A DNA stretch of 64,000 bases from JAMQKA01 sp031569985 (GTDB taxonomy: Bacteria; Bacteroidota; Rhodothermia; Balneolales; Balneolaceae), in assembly GCF_031569985.1 (NCBI RefSeq), contig NZ_JAMQKA010000006.1, forward strand, positions 62,001-126,000, written 5' to 3'. Positions 42,496 to 51,372 of this stretch are shown piece after piece. Every line of letters starts with the position of its first letter. The first letter of the stretch is position 1. The translations under genes and the position numbers were made by a program. The notes below the pieces were generated by a model that saw nothing but the letters and a program-made list of their open reading frames with translations, ran no database searches and was not told where the DNA came from.

Positions 42496-44574
42496 TTAAC
42501 GTGATGAGTGCAAATAACCTATTGGCACGGTTGTACTATCTGTTGACAGCGTAGTAATCGGGGCGGTGGGATGCTCTTGTTGATCTTCGAAAAACAGGTT
42601 CATCAAGTACTGGTTAATTTTGCGGTACTGCAGTCGCGCGGTGATATGCAGCGAGCTGGCTCCGGAAAAAAGATCTGAGTCTACATTCAGGGCAACAGAT
42701 CGTTGCGCTCCAATAGAATCAGGTAATGTTACGGTGTATTGTGCATTGTCAGAGTGCCCGGGGTAGATCGCGCGGCTATAGCGGACGCCCACCATCTCCC
42801 ACAGGTTGTGCCGGTCGATAACATTGCCGTACTGGTCCACCGGCTCCGCTTTAAAAATAAAGGCACCGGGTTCTATAAAGTGGTTTTCATCCAGCATGCC
42901 GGACGTGAAGAGGGTGTCTCCATCCTGATCCGTCACGCTGATCTGGAGCCAGGCCTGGATCATGTCCAACGGTCCAGTGGGGAAATTGTGGCCCGCCTTG
43001 TTGTTGGTAATCGTAACATTGAACTCCAGGTTGGATCCGGGAGATACGCTGGAGGGAGCATTCAGTTCAATGGGCACCGAGGCACCGGAAACCCATTTGT
43101 CAGCAATTTCCGGGATTTCGAATTCGCCGCGCAGCCACTGCTCAGTCAGCTTTTGGTGTTCTCTGGCCCCGGGCAGATCCAGCATACCGGGCACCATCTG
43201 GTTGGCTCCCAGGAAGCGGTGACTCCGGTGCTTGCCGTCATCTTTCGACCGATTGTAATCCAGCGGATCGCCGCTGGCCGGATCGTTGGAATCTACAAGT
43301 GGCATGTGGCACTCGCGGCATTCAATGGTTTTCATTGGCTGTTTGGGATGGTTCCATCTGCTTTTTCGCCAGTTGTCATACTGGTTTTGCAGCTGCACCC
43401 AGCCCACGTTGTTAATCTCTTCGTCAATATACTGCTTATGGCAGCTGCCACAGAATTCCGGTGTTTTGAGGAGGGGTCGCTGGTAGGACTCTACGTGTTT
43501 TTTTGGATAGGCCCGTATCAAAAAATCACTGATCGCCTTGGCCGCTTTTCCATCCTTCAGTTCGAACATATAGCGTTCGGGCAGGGCCATGACATAGTCG
43601 GCATTACCGGAAACATCTACCTTTTTTACGGCATGGCAGGATACACAGGAAATCCCCTCGTGGAGACCCATCTTATTGGTCAGACTGTCGCTGAACAGGT
43701 TTTTGGTGCCCGAAAACAGGGAGATTGGGTCATGGCATCCCCCGCAATAGCGTGTGGAAGTGGGCCCTTTCTGCTTACCCATCATATTCTGGATCGCCCG
43801 GAAGATGGGATCTTCCGCAGCGTATCGGTGAGCACTGGCTTCCCACTCTTTCCCGATATCGCTGTGGCAGCCGGAAGTGGTGCACGACTCGGAACCGCCC
43901 AGCAGACGTTCATCAATGCCTTCACCGGTCGTGGTGGTGGCCAGGCTGGGAGCAAACGGCCGATTGTTGCTGCCGTTCAGATGGTGATAATCTTCTGGAA
44001 GTTCGTTGTTTATCTGTACAGGCTCAAAGGCGTAAACAAACAAGAATATCAGGGCGAACTGTGCAAGAACAGCCAGCAGGTTGTTGATGCCGTAGGATTT
44101 TTCAGAGCGAAGCCTGGATTTCATGGCCGGATTTTTTCGGGCCTTGTAATCCCGGATTAGGATCAATCCCACATGCGGCAGTACCGAAGCCAGCAGCATA
44201 AACGTGGCCAACAGGTGGAGCTTGTCCCAGGTTGCACTTACAGCCGTTGTAAACAACGCCTGCCATGTGATCACCAGGCCCGAAATGATGGCTAAAAGAG
44301 CTGAAACCATCGATACGTAGCCGGTTAACTTGATTTCGTTAAGCGGACGGTCTCGGTAGGCCCACCAGTGCTGTGCCTGGTAGATCAGGTAGGGAATGCA
44401 GAAGGCAACCCCAAGTACTGTGTGAACGATAATAGAGACCTGAGTAGAGATGCTAAACGGCAGAAAATAGATGATAAGACCGGTTATCATTTCAAATAAA
44501 AGAAAACCGGACACCATGATGAGTAATGGACGGGTCCATTTACTGTCAGTATTATAAATATTTCTGGATACCAC
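42496..44574 (-). CDS. Fused cytochrome b / pentahaem cytochrome c protein
   Basis: A 692-residue protein. Residues 1-185 form membrane helices with paired His (51, 69, 120, 134), like DUF4405-type cytochrome b. Then come five c-haem motifs: CTTSGCH (231-237, a C-x4-C-H spacing), CGGCH (277-281), CVSCH (310-314), CGSCH (375-379) and CRECH (419-423). The C-terminal beta domain has the AGHNFPTG motif seen in many multihaem cytochromes. It may link quinol oxidation to an external acceptor, but this is inference. It heads the operon with CRTAC1 and TPR. Confidence 0.85.
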   Translation of the reverse strand: MVSRNIYNTDSKWTRPLLIMVSGFLLFEMITGLIIYFLPFSISTQVSIIVHTVLGVAFCIPYLIYQAQHWWAYRDRPLNEIKLTGYVSMVSALLAIISGLVITWQALFTTAVSATWDKLHLLATFMLLASVLPHVGLILIRDYKARKNPAMKSRLRSEKSYGINNLLAVLAQFALIFLFVYAFEPVQINNELPEDYHHLNGSNNRPFAPSLATTTTGEGIDERLLGGSESCTTSGCHSDIGKEWEASAHRYAAEDPIFRAIQNMMGKQKGPTSTRYCGGCHDPISLFSGTKNLFSDSLTNKMGLHEGISCVSCHAVKKVDVSGNADYVMALPERYMFELKDGKAAKAISDFLIRAYPKKHVESYQRPLLKTPEFCGSCHKQYIDEEINNVGWVQLQNQYDNWRKSRWNHPKQPMKTIECRECHMPLVDSNDPASGDPLDYNRSKDDGKHRSHRFLGANQMVPGMLDLPGAREHQKLTEQWLRGEFEIPEIADKWVSGASVPIELNAPSSVSPGSNLEFNVTITNNKAGHNFPTGPLDMIQAWLQISVTDQDGDTLFTSGMLDENHFIEPGAFIFKAEPVDQYGNVIDRHNLWEMVGVRYSRAIYPGHSDNAQYTVTLPDSIGAQRSVALNVDSDLFSGASSLHITARLQYRKINQYLMNLFFEDQQEHPTAPITTLSTDSTTVPIGYLHSSR

Positions 44575-44597
44575 TGTCGTTGATCATATAAAGTATT

Positions 44598-44613
44598 AAT
44601 ACTATTTTGTCTT
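44598..44613. promoter_or_regulatory. AAGA-N8-TCTT palindrome variant, site 5
   Basis: AATA-CTATTTTG-TCTT, equal on the other strand to AAGA-CAAAATAG-TATT. Between the divergent multihaem cytochrome operon (24 nt) and moaD (116 nt). Confidence 0.35.
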
Positions 44614-44728
44614 AATATATAACCAAATATAAATTTATTCTCAATAAGCGTTTGCGGATGTGATCAATCAGATTTTATTTTTCATATTGAGGTAATGGGA
44701 TGAGAATAAAACTTCTAATAACGAAACT

Positions 44729-44956
44729 ATGAAGATACAACTGTTTGGGAATTTGGTAGATTTAGCCGGTAAAAACCACGTTGAAGTTGAGAACCAGCCT
44801 ACTACTGATAAACTTATCGAATTGTTAGTTACCCGATTTCCTGAGTTAAAAGACCACCAGTTTTTGATTGCCGTCAATCACGAAGTCATATCCGGTAAAA
44901 CCGAGCTGCACCCATGTGATGAAATTGCACTATTGCCGCCTTTTTCCGGCGGGTAA
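44729..44956 (+). CDS. moaD: Molybdopterin synthase small subunit
   Basis: A 75-residue ubiquitin-fold protein ending in FSGG, the diglycine thiocarboxylate tail. LPPFSGG is the family C-terminus. It carries sulfur to MoaE. moaE follows after 35 nt. Adenylation by a MoeB-type enzyme must come from elsewhere, as none is in the window. Confidence 0.9.
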   Translation: MKIQLFGNLVDLAGKNHVEVENQPTTDKLIELLVTRFPELKDHQFLIAVNHEVISGKTELHPCDEIALLPPFSGG

Positions 44957-44991
44957 CCCATCACTAAAAGAAGATTCTAATCGCGATCAAA

Positions 44992-45438
44992 ATGTCTAAA
45001 GATCACTCACTTTTTATAGATGGATCCATTCCCCCGGATCTGGTTTCCACGCAGATCGCCAAACAGCAAACCGATCTACGAGCCGGAGCTCATTCCATTT
45101 TTCTGGGACAAGTGCGTAATGATCCTATAGATGAAAAACGCGTCCATGCCATTGAATATACCGCCTATGAGGAGATGGTTCTAAAGGAATATGAGTCGAT
45201 CAAGGAAGAGCTTTTTGATACCTATCCACTCCGGACTATTGAGGTTTTTCACAGTCTGGGAACCGTTCCAGCGGGAGAAGTTTCTCTTTTTGTGATCGTA
45301 ACGGCCGAACACCGAAAAGAAGCAATAAATGCCTGTCGGGATGCCGTAAACTTTATCAAAAAGCAGTTCCCCATCTGGGGCAGAGAGCTTTTAGGTGATG
45401 AGGGGTATCAATGGAAAGAAAATAATTTTGATGAATAG
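44992..45438 (+). CDS. moaE: Molybdopterin synthase large subunit
   Basis: A 148-residue protein with GAHSIFLGQVRNDP, IEYTAYEEMVLKE, IVTAEHRKEAINACRDAVNFIKKQFPIW (catalytic Lys region) and a C-terminal family helix. With MoaD it converts cyclic pyranopterin monophosphate to molybdopterin. Convergent with moeA after 27 nt. Confidence 0.92.
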   Translation: MSKDHSLFIDGSIPPDLVSTQIAKQQTDLRAGAHSIFLGQVRNDPIDEKRVHAIEYTAYEEMVLKEYESIKEELFDTYPLRTIEVFHSLGTVPAGEVSLFVIVTAEHRKEAINACRDAVNFIKKQFPIWGRELLGDEGYQWKENNFDE

Positions 45439-45465
45439 CCATCCTGGCAACTTGCCTGATACCAT

Positions 45466-46671
45466 CTACTGCCATGGGAAATAATGGAAAGTTACCTCAG
45501 TTCCCTGCTTCCATTCCGTTTGAGGCGGCACTGCTATAAAGCCGTTAGCCTGCGTTAGTGCCAGAAGCATGTGAGATCCCTGCCGTTTAATAGGCTGAAT
45601 GGTGAATTCTCGGTCTTTTACTGCACCGTTTACCCTCATAAGAACGCTGCGCTCTCGGTGGTTGTTAATCGTTTTATCCAGCCTTCCAATATGACTCCTG
45701 AAGTCGGTATCCCTGCCGAGGTAATAACAGATTTCGGGATATACATAATAGGTGAACGTCATAAAGGCTGATACGGGATTCCCGGGCAGTCCCCAGAATA
45801 GGCAGTCGTCCCGATGCGCAAAGTAAATTGGCTTCCCAGGCTTTTGGGCCACTTTATGAAAGACGGTTGTGAAGCCTGCATCCCTTGAAGCCGCAGGAAT
45901 GTGATCGTGCGGTCCCACTGAAACCCCGCCGGTCGATATGATCATGTCCGTATGTTCGGTCGCCGCTGCTATAGCCTTTCGGGTGGAGTCGCGGTCATCT
46001 TTTACACGCATGGTATCAATCTCCTCAACGCCTGCTTTTTTCAAAAAGCTATACAGCATGGGACGGTTGGAATCATAAATTTGTCCCGGCTTTAACGGCT
46101 CATCCTGTTCCACATCCGCCAGCTCGCTTCCTGTTACCATGATTGTAACTTTAGGCGGTTTATACACTTCCACACTGCCCATGCCAATGCTGCCCAACGC
46201 ACCGATCACTGCGGGATTAAGCAACAGATCCTTTTCGAACAGCAGATCACCCTTTTCATACTCTTCTCCCTTATAGCGGATATTATCTCCTTTTTTTCGC
46301 GCTTTATTAATGGAGACGAATCCACTGTCAACGGTACAGTTCTCAACGGGCACAACCGTATCCGCTCCTTTGGGTACTACGGCACCGGTATTGATCCGTA
46401 CCGCCTGACCATCTTTTACCTTACTTTGCCATGGTTCTCCCGCGCGACTTTCACCAGCTATCTCTAGCGTCGGCTTATCGTTATCAGCTACATCATCCCA
46501 TCGCAAGGCGAAACCGTCCATTGCGCTGTTATCAAACTGCGGGGAACCAAACGGAGCTTTTACCGGAACGGACAACACTCTGCCTTCCGCTTCCAGTAGT
46601 CTCTTTTGCACCGTTTTTCGATCTAATCGGTGCTCAATTACAAGCTCTTTTGCCTTATCTATAGATATCAT
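45466..46671 (-). CDS. moeA: Molybdopterin molybdenumtransferase
   Basis: A 401-residue enzyme. The N-terminal MoeA domain has DNSAMDGFALR, RINTGAVVPKGADTVVPVE and GEEYEKGDLLFEKDLLLNPAVIG; the MPT-binding domain has VTGSELAD, DSNRPML, STGGVSVGPHDHI and FWGLPGNPVSAFM. It inserts molybdate into adenylated MPT. 12 nt after the moaC-moaB fusion. Confidence 0.92.
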   Translation of the reverse strand: MISIDKAKELVIEHRLDRKTVQKRLLEAEGRVLSVPVKAPFGSPQFDNSAMDGFALRWDDVADNDKPTLEIAGESRAGEPWQSKVKDGQAVRINTGAVVPKGADTVVPVENCTVDSGFVSINKARKKGDNIRYKGEEYEKGDLLFEKDLLLNPAVIGALGSIGMGSVEVYKPPKVTIMVTGSELADVEQDEPLKPGQIYDSNRPMLYSFLKKAGVEEIDTMRVKDDRDSTRKAIAAATEHTDMIISTGGVSVGPHDHIPAASRDAGFTTVFHKVAQKPGKPIYFAHRDDCLFWGLPGNPVSAFMTFTYYVYPEICYYLGRDTDFRSHIGRLDKTINNHRERSVLMRVNGAVKDREFTIQPIKRQGSHMLLALTQANGFIAVPPQTEWKQGTEVTFHYFPWQ

Positions 46672-46683
46672 ACTAAATCTTTT

Positions 46684-47607
46684 TTACTGATTTTCAGGTG
46701 GGGCATGTCCGCCGCCCCACATCATTCGAAAAATATGCAGTACTCCCGGGAAGAGCGCCTGCATTGACTCACGAGCGCCATTGGAGCTGCCGGGCATGGT
46801 AATAATCAGGCTGTTATTGCTGATGCCGGCTACCTCGCGGGAAAGCATGGCATAGGGCGTCCGCTCAGAACCATAACTGCGCATCTGCTCGGCAATCCCT
46901 TCAGCCGGTTTCTCAATCAGCGATCGCACCGCTTCGGGAGTCATATCCTTGGGTCCAAAGCCCGTTCCTCCGGTGGTGATAATGAGGTTCACTTCCCTTT
47001 CGATGAGCTGACGGACATTATCATGTATCATGTCTTTATCATCGGGCAGCACGTCGTAGGTATCAATTTCGATCTCATATTTTTCAAGAAGCCCAGAAAT
47101 AATTTTTCCAGATTTATCTTTCCTATCTCCCTCATAAGTCGAATCAGAGATAACCAGCACGGCAGCATTCAGCGGTGGATCAAACTGCTCCCTGAAATCA
47201 TTCTTTCCGCCCTTTTTACGAACCACCCGAATATCGGTCATGGTCATATCATCAGTATGGGGCTTCAGCACATCCAGGGCATTCAGCAGCGCACTGGTTA
47301 CGGCGGTTACCGCCTCGACTTCTACGCCTGTTTTCCACACGGTTTCCACTTCCGCCGTCACTATGAGCCCGTCATCCAATATTTCAGTCTTTATGTCAAC
47401 CCCGTCAATAGGAATAGGATGTGCGAACAGCACCCAGTCGGGTGTTTCCTTGGCCCCCCGGATGCCCGCAATGTTTATGATCTCACGGATATCTCCCTTT
47501 TTGACCTTCTTGTCGCGAATCAGCTGTACCGTATCGGCATCCAGCAACAGTTTGCCGGTGGCCTTGGCTCGACGAAGCGTATCTGTTTTGTGACTGATAT
47601 TTATCAT
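46684..47607 (-). CDS. MoaC-MoaB (MogA-type) fusion protein
   Basis: A 307-residue bifunctional protein. Residues 1-~145 match MoaC: KGDIREI, AHPIPID (His kept; the usual Cys before it is Ala), WKTGVEVEAVTAV (catalytic Glu pair) and LDVLKP (Asp and Lys kept), although KRTWDLIP-like residues are changed. Residues ~150-307 match MoaB/MogA: VISDSTYEGDRKDKSG, TTGGTGFGPKDMTPEA, MPGSSNG. It joins the second pterin step (cyclic pyranopterin formation) to MPT adenylation in one chain. Confidence 0.88.
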   Translation of the reverse strand: MINISHKTDTLRRAKATGKLLLDADTVQLIRDKKVKKGDIREIINIAGIRGAKETPDWVLFAHPIPIDGVDIKTEILDDGLIVTAEVETVWKTGVEVEAVTAVTSALLNALDVLKPHTDDMTMTDIRVVRKKGGKNDFREQFDPPLNAAVLVISDSTYEGDRKDKSGKIISGLLEKYEIEIDTYDVLPDDKDMIHDNVRQLIEREVNLIITTGGTGFGPKDMTPEAVRSLIEKPAEGIAEQMRSYGSERTPYAMLSREVAGISNNSLIITMPGSSNGARESMQALFPGVLHIFRMMWGGGHAPPENQ

Positions 47608-47627
47608 GTCTAAAGTTTCATCTCTGT

Positions 47628-48863
47628 TTATAATTCCATTTTACTACGGCCCGATTCGTAAAGGCGTCCTATCCAATCGGGCAGTCTTAATTTTACAGAC
47701 CAAAAATTCAATCCCCATTCAAAAAGCAGTCCTACCAAAAGCGCTATCGTAAGATTGTGCGTGGCAAACGACAGCACGCCGACGGTCAGGGCAACGGCTA
47801 TCTGGTTTACCTGCTCCTGCCGGAATGCAAAGGTGATCATCTGCCAGGAATCAAACAATAGCAGCACTCCCAATACGGGAATGGGAATGAGGAACAAGAC
47901 CGTACTTAAACTACCGGACAGAGCGATCGAAACAAACAGGGCGCCGATAATAATTACGGCCCCGCCGCTTTGGGCGGAAAATCGCTTGTGTGCCGCGATA
48001 CCGCCTGCACCGTGACAAATGGGAAATCCCCCGAACAGGCCGATAACCACGTTAATCAAACCGATAGTAGAAGCAAGTTTTGTTATACTTACCTTCTCCG
48101 AGCGATCCGGCCAGAACTCATGGCAGGCATCATTTGCCGCATATACCGCATTCCCCAGTGTTAAAGGCAGCTGGGGAATTACCAGCAGGGCCACGATATT
48201 CCACCATGGTGACCAGTCCGGAAGGGTCCATTGCCAGGCGCTCCCTGATCCGCCGGCCGGCACAGCCGAAACACCGATAAGAAATGATATTGCTATACAC
48301 ACCACAATAAGCTCAAGAGCTGCCGTCCGGTTCAGCCGTCTGAAGCTGAAAAGCAATATTGCAAGAACGGCCGCAGCAAGTAGATAGGTCCAGTAGCCGA
48401 TATCGCCGCTTCCATTCAGGAACAGCGTATGCCTTGATATGAGCTCCCAGGATTTATAGGCCAGCAACAAACCGATGCCGATCTGTATACCGCGAATAAG
48501 AGCTTTTGAAAACCACCGGTGCAGCCATGTTATCAATCCCGTTGCCGCCAGCACTATAAATAGCAATCCGTACAAGACGGCCGTCGATGAAAGCAGGTTC
48601 GAAGATAATCCCGTGGTCACCGCAATCACCGTCATCGCCTTGAGCGGCTGAACGCTTACCGGCACCTTGTAGTACCATCCCACCGCTATATAGGCCAGGC
48701 CCCACAGAAAAAAGATGCGCGCCGCGGGAGAACCCACACTTGTGACAAGAAGGAAAGCGAGCGGTATAGTTGTGCCGAGATCGCCCATTGCACCGGCGAA
48801 TTCACTTCGCCCGAAGGCGTTTTTAAGGCTTTCCTCTTTTTTCTTTTTTTTAACGGGCGGCAT
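47628..48863 (-). CDS. MOT1-type molybdate transporter
   Basis: A 411-residue polytopic protein (about ten to twelve helices). The family signatures are FAGAMGDLGTTIPLAFLL at the first helix and KVPVSVQPLKAMTVIAV. A basic N-terminal stretch (PPVKKKKKEE) is present. MOT1 belongs to the SulP superfamily but lacks a STAS domain, as here. It imports molybdate; the surrounding Moco genes support this. It overlaps nothing; moaA follows after 2 nt. Confidence 0.88.
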   Translation of the reverse strand: MPPVKKKKKEESLKNAFGRSEFAGAMGDLGTTIPLAFLLVTSVGSPAARIFFLWGLAYIAVGWYYKVPVSVQPLKAMTVIAVTTGLSSNLLSSTAVLYGLLFIVLAATGLITWLHRWFSKALIRGIQIGIGLLLAYKSWELISRHTLFLNGSGDIGYWTYLLAAAVLAILLFSFRRLNRTAALELIVVCIAISFLIGVSAVPAGGSGSAWQWTLPDWSPWWNIVALLVIPQLPLTLGNAVYAANDACHEFWPDRSEKVSITKLASTIGLINVVIGLFGGFPICHGAGGIAAHKRFSAQSGGAVIIIGALFVSIALSGSLSTVLFLIPIPVLGVLLLFDSWQMITFAFRQEQVNQIAVALTVGVLSFATHNLTIALLVGLLFEWGLNFWSVKLRLPDWIGRLYESGRSKMEL

Positions 48864-48865
48864 CG

Positions 48866-49870
48866 TTATCCTCCTATAGCCGACATGCTTTCGAATAGTG
48901 ATTTTGTCCGGTGTTTTTCCGCCTCAAAACCATTTTTAAAGCGTTTTTGCAGTACATTGTTAATGGCGTTAATGATCGTTTTATCAGAAGAACCACACCG
49001 GAGCAATTCCCTGAGATCGAGTACATTCTGCCCATATAGACAGGTTCGCATCTGTCCCTGTGCCGAAATGCGCATCCGCGAGCAGCTGTCGCAAAAAGTA
49101 CGCGAAAAGGCAAATATAATTCCTACTCTGCCTGCATACCCCTTCACTTTGTACAGAGTAGCAACCCGACTGTCATTTTTATTTAACGGCTTAATATCAA
49201 AAGCTTTCTCCAGGCGCTCCTTGATTTTATAGCCGGAAAATTCCTGGAATTCATGATCCGGGGAGCCCGAAAAAGGCATCGGCTCAATAAAACGCGCAGT
49301 TATCGGCAACGATTTGGTTAGTTTTACAAAATCCTCAATTTCATCATCGTTAAGCCCTGGCTGCAGTACCGTGTTGGTCTTCACATTAAATCCACGATTC
49401 ACTGCCTTTAGCAGAGAATTCCATGTTTCTTTAAAATTGTTTCTGCGGGTTATTTTTTTGTAGATCTGCGGCGAAAGGCTGTCCAGGCTGATGTTCAGAT
49501 GTTTGATGTCAGCTTCTTCAAGCTGATCGAGGTACCGGTCCAGCAACACCCCATTGGTGGTGATTCCGATTTGGGGACGTGGTTCCAGCTTTGCGAGCTC
49601 GGCCAAAAAAGGAACCAGGTCTTTACGAACAAACGGCTCCCCGCCGGTTATCCGTATTTTTCGTAATCCGTGGTCAACGAGTATACGACACAGCCGGAGC
49701 ATCTCTTCCCATCTTAAAATATTGTCATGCGGCACATGCTTCACGCCCTGTTCGGGCATACAGTACTGGCAGCGGAGGTTGCAGCGGTCGGTTACCGCCA
49801 GACGCAGGTAATCCATTCTGCGCCCGTGGTTGTCAATCAAGATGCTTGAGTTGTTCTCTGCTATTGACAT
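48866..49870 (-). CDS. moaA: GTP 3',8-cyclase (copy 2)
   Basis: A 334-residue radical SAM enzyme: Cys cluster RCNLRCQYC near the N-terminus, CDSCSRMRISAQGQMRTC cluster, C-terminal SAIGG. I chose the ATG at 49870 (start MSIAENN) because it reproduces the 38-nt overlap with mobA seen in the other copy. Overall it parallels the protein at 27568-28572, with many substitutions. Two complete moaA copies within 22 kb are unusual. Confidence 0.93.
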   Translation of the reverse strand: MSIAENNSSILIDNHGRRMDYLRLAVTDRCNLRCQYCMPEQGVKHVPHDNILRWEEMLRLCRILVDHGLRKIRITGGEPFVRKDLVPFLAELAKLEPRPQIGITTNGVLLDRYLDQLEEADIKHLNISLDSLSPQIYKKITRRNNFKETWNSLLKAVNRGFNVKTNTVLQPGLNDDEIEDFVKLTKSLPITARFIEPMPFSGSPDHEFQEFSGYKIKERLEKAFDIKPLNKNDSRVATLYKVKGYAGRVGIIFAFSRTFCDSCSRMRISAQGQMRTCLYGQNVLDLRELLRCGSSDKTIINAINNVLQKRFKNGFEAEKHRTKSLFESMSAIGG

Positions 49871-50405
49871 TGGTAAAAGGTTTGTCAGATTCAAAATCAA
49901 CAATTTCGGCACTTCGGCAAAGTAAAAAGTCTTTCAGCGAACGGACCTGCTCAGCCGTTTTCATAAACACATCGGCCAGTGATTTGTGGTAAAATGCTGC
50001 CAGCGGTTGCAGTCCCTCCGGGCTTCGAGGGATGATAACTTCGCAGTTCGCTGACGTCCGCGGTATAGTCCGGGCAAGCTTGTCAACAGCCTTCAAGGTG
50101 ATCAGTGGCATGTCACAGGCCAGAAAAAAGTTCCAGTCGATATCAGTATGACATAGCCCTGTATATATACCCGCCAGTGGCGTCTTGTATGATAGCAGGT
50201 CCTCCAGGACAATATATTTCAGATCGGTATACGGGGCTGAATCCTTGGCAATAATCACCAGGTTATTAAAATGCGCCGCGAATCGATCGGCCGGATACGT
50301 AATTAGAGATTTCCCACGGTAACGATACAGAGCCTTGTCACCTCCAAACCTCTGGTTCATGCCACCGGCAAGTATGTATGCATTCATTCTGTCGAGTATT
50401 CCCAT
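49833..50405 (-). CDS. mobA: Molybdenum cofactor guanylyltransferase (copy 2)
   Basis: A 190-residue paralogue of the protein at 27021-27605: AYILAGGMNQRFGGDKALYRY (GTP loop), TPLAGIYTGL, LACDMPLIT and FTNVNSREQLK. It is diverged enough to suggest an old duplication or separate transfer. It heads the minus-strand Moco operon and is divergent from narC. Confidence 0.9.
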   Translation of the reverse strand: MGILDRMNAYILAGGMNQRFGGDKALYRYRGKSLITYPADRFAAHFNNLVIIAKDSAPYTDLKYIVLEDLLSYKTPLAGIYTGLCHTDIDWNFFLACDMPLITLKAVDKLARTIPRTSANCEVIIPRSPEGLQPLAAFYHKSLADVFMKTAEQVRSLKDFLLCRSAEIVDFESDKPFTNVNSREQLKHLD

Positions 50406-50485
50406 CTTTAACGCTGCATCCTAAATTCAATTCAGCTCACTACTTAAAATGAATCTAAATTAGATATTATCAGCTATTTATATAA

Positions 50486-50501
50486 AATACTCTTTTATCT
50501 T
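50486..50501. promoter_or_regulatory. AAGA-N8-TCTT palindrome variant, site 6
   Basis: AATA-CTCTTTTA-TCTT; the other strand reads AAGA-TAAAAGAG-TATT. It lies 81 nt from mobA and 296 nt from narC. The surrounding 24 nt resemble those around site 5. Confidence 0.3.
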
Positions 50502-50611
50502 AATTTATCATGTTTTATAATAAGAAATGCAATCAGTGATGGAAAGCGGATAATTGATAGTCCCAATTTCAGGGATCATATAAGAAGGTTTTGATAACCG
50601 GGGATTTTGTT

Positions 50612-50641
50612 CAGAATTGAACTGTTGATATCTCAATTCTG
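50612..50641. promoter_or_regulatory. 30-bp dyad upstream of narC
   Basis: CAGAATTGA (50612-50620), 12-nt spacer, TCAATTCTG (50633-50641): perfect 9-nt arms. About 155 nt upstream of narC. A candidate nitrate, oxygen or NO regulator site; the spacing is not that of a classic FNR box. Confidence 0.4.
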
Positions 50642-50796
50642 CATTAATGGGTGGAATTTTTTTAGCTGGGTTAAACCGCAAACAGGTTTGGTCACCATTA
50701 CGAAGTGATTTCAAAGGGTGTTAAAGGGACACCGGTTTTGCGAGATTCCCGGAATGTTTTCGAATATTCTGTAACTGCTCAACAAACAGAGGGATT

Positions 50797-51360
50797 ATGA
50801 TAGATAAACACATTTATATCAACCTACCTTTTTTACTGTTGCTGTTATTCTGTTTTACGACGGTAACAATGGGACTTCAGGCATCGGAGTCAGACTCCCT
50901 GCAACAGCAAGCTGAACTGGGACGAAAACTCTTTACCGGCGAAATGCGGCTGGACAATGGCGGACCGGGCTGTATTTCGTGTCATTCTATTGACGATCCC
51001 AAACTGCCTGTCAGCGGAGGAACACTTGCCATAAACATCACCGGCTTTGCCGGATTGCCGGACGATGCCTTGAAGCAACGACTGCTGGAAATTCCATTTG
51101 ATCATATGAAATTCATGAAAGCGGCCTATGAAGACCATCCGATTACGGAAGGGGAGGCCGACAAAATAATTGCTTATATGCGCTCCATGAATGCCGGTGA
51201 CACGGCCAAAGCATCACCTGCACTGGCCGGGATCGGTTTCCTGTGGGCCGGACTCACGGTGTTCCTATTCATTATCGGATCAATATGGATTTTCTGGTGG
51301 AACCGAAAAAAAGAGACCGTGAACAAGAGTATCTATAAAAGACAAACGCAATCCGTTTAA
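50797..51360 (+). CDS. Membrane-anchored cytochrome c of the nar operon (NarC-like)
   Basis: A 187-residue protein. Signal peptide 1-30, one haem motif CISCH at 59-63, then a C-terminal helix (about 148-168). Position directly ahead of narG, 12 nt, matches NarC of Thermus-type nar operons, which links Nar to periplasmic carriers. One haem rather than two is seen. Confidence 0.82.
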   Translation: MIDKHIYINLPFLLLLLFCFTTVTMGLQASESDSLQQQAELGRKLFTGEMRLDNGGPGCISCHSIDDPKLPVSGGTLAINITGFAGLPDDALKQRLLEIPFDHMKFMKAAYEDHPITEGEADKIIAYMRSMNAGDTAKASPALAGIGFLWAGLTVFLFIIGSIWIFWWNRKKETVNKSIYKRQTQSV

Positions 51361-51372
51361 ACCGAATCAATT

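Larger units (their letters stand above)
50406..50796. other. mobA-narC divergent regulatory region
   Basis: 391 nt, AT-rich near mobA. It holds palindrome site 6 (50486-50501) and a 30-nt dyad at 50612-50641. No gene is seen. Confidence 0.5.

Noticed and set aside
42739..44160. 473-residue plus-strand frame inside the multihaem cytochrome gene
   Set aside because: The opposite strand has five haem motifs and a clear start; this frame has none.
50622..50640. FNR box suggested by TTGATATCTCAA upstream of narC
   Set aside because: The two halves have the wrong spacing for TTGAT-N4-ATCAA; the better reading is the longer CAGAATTGA dyad.
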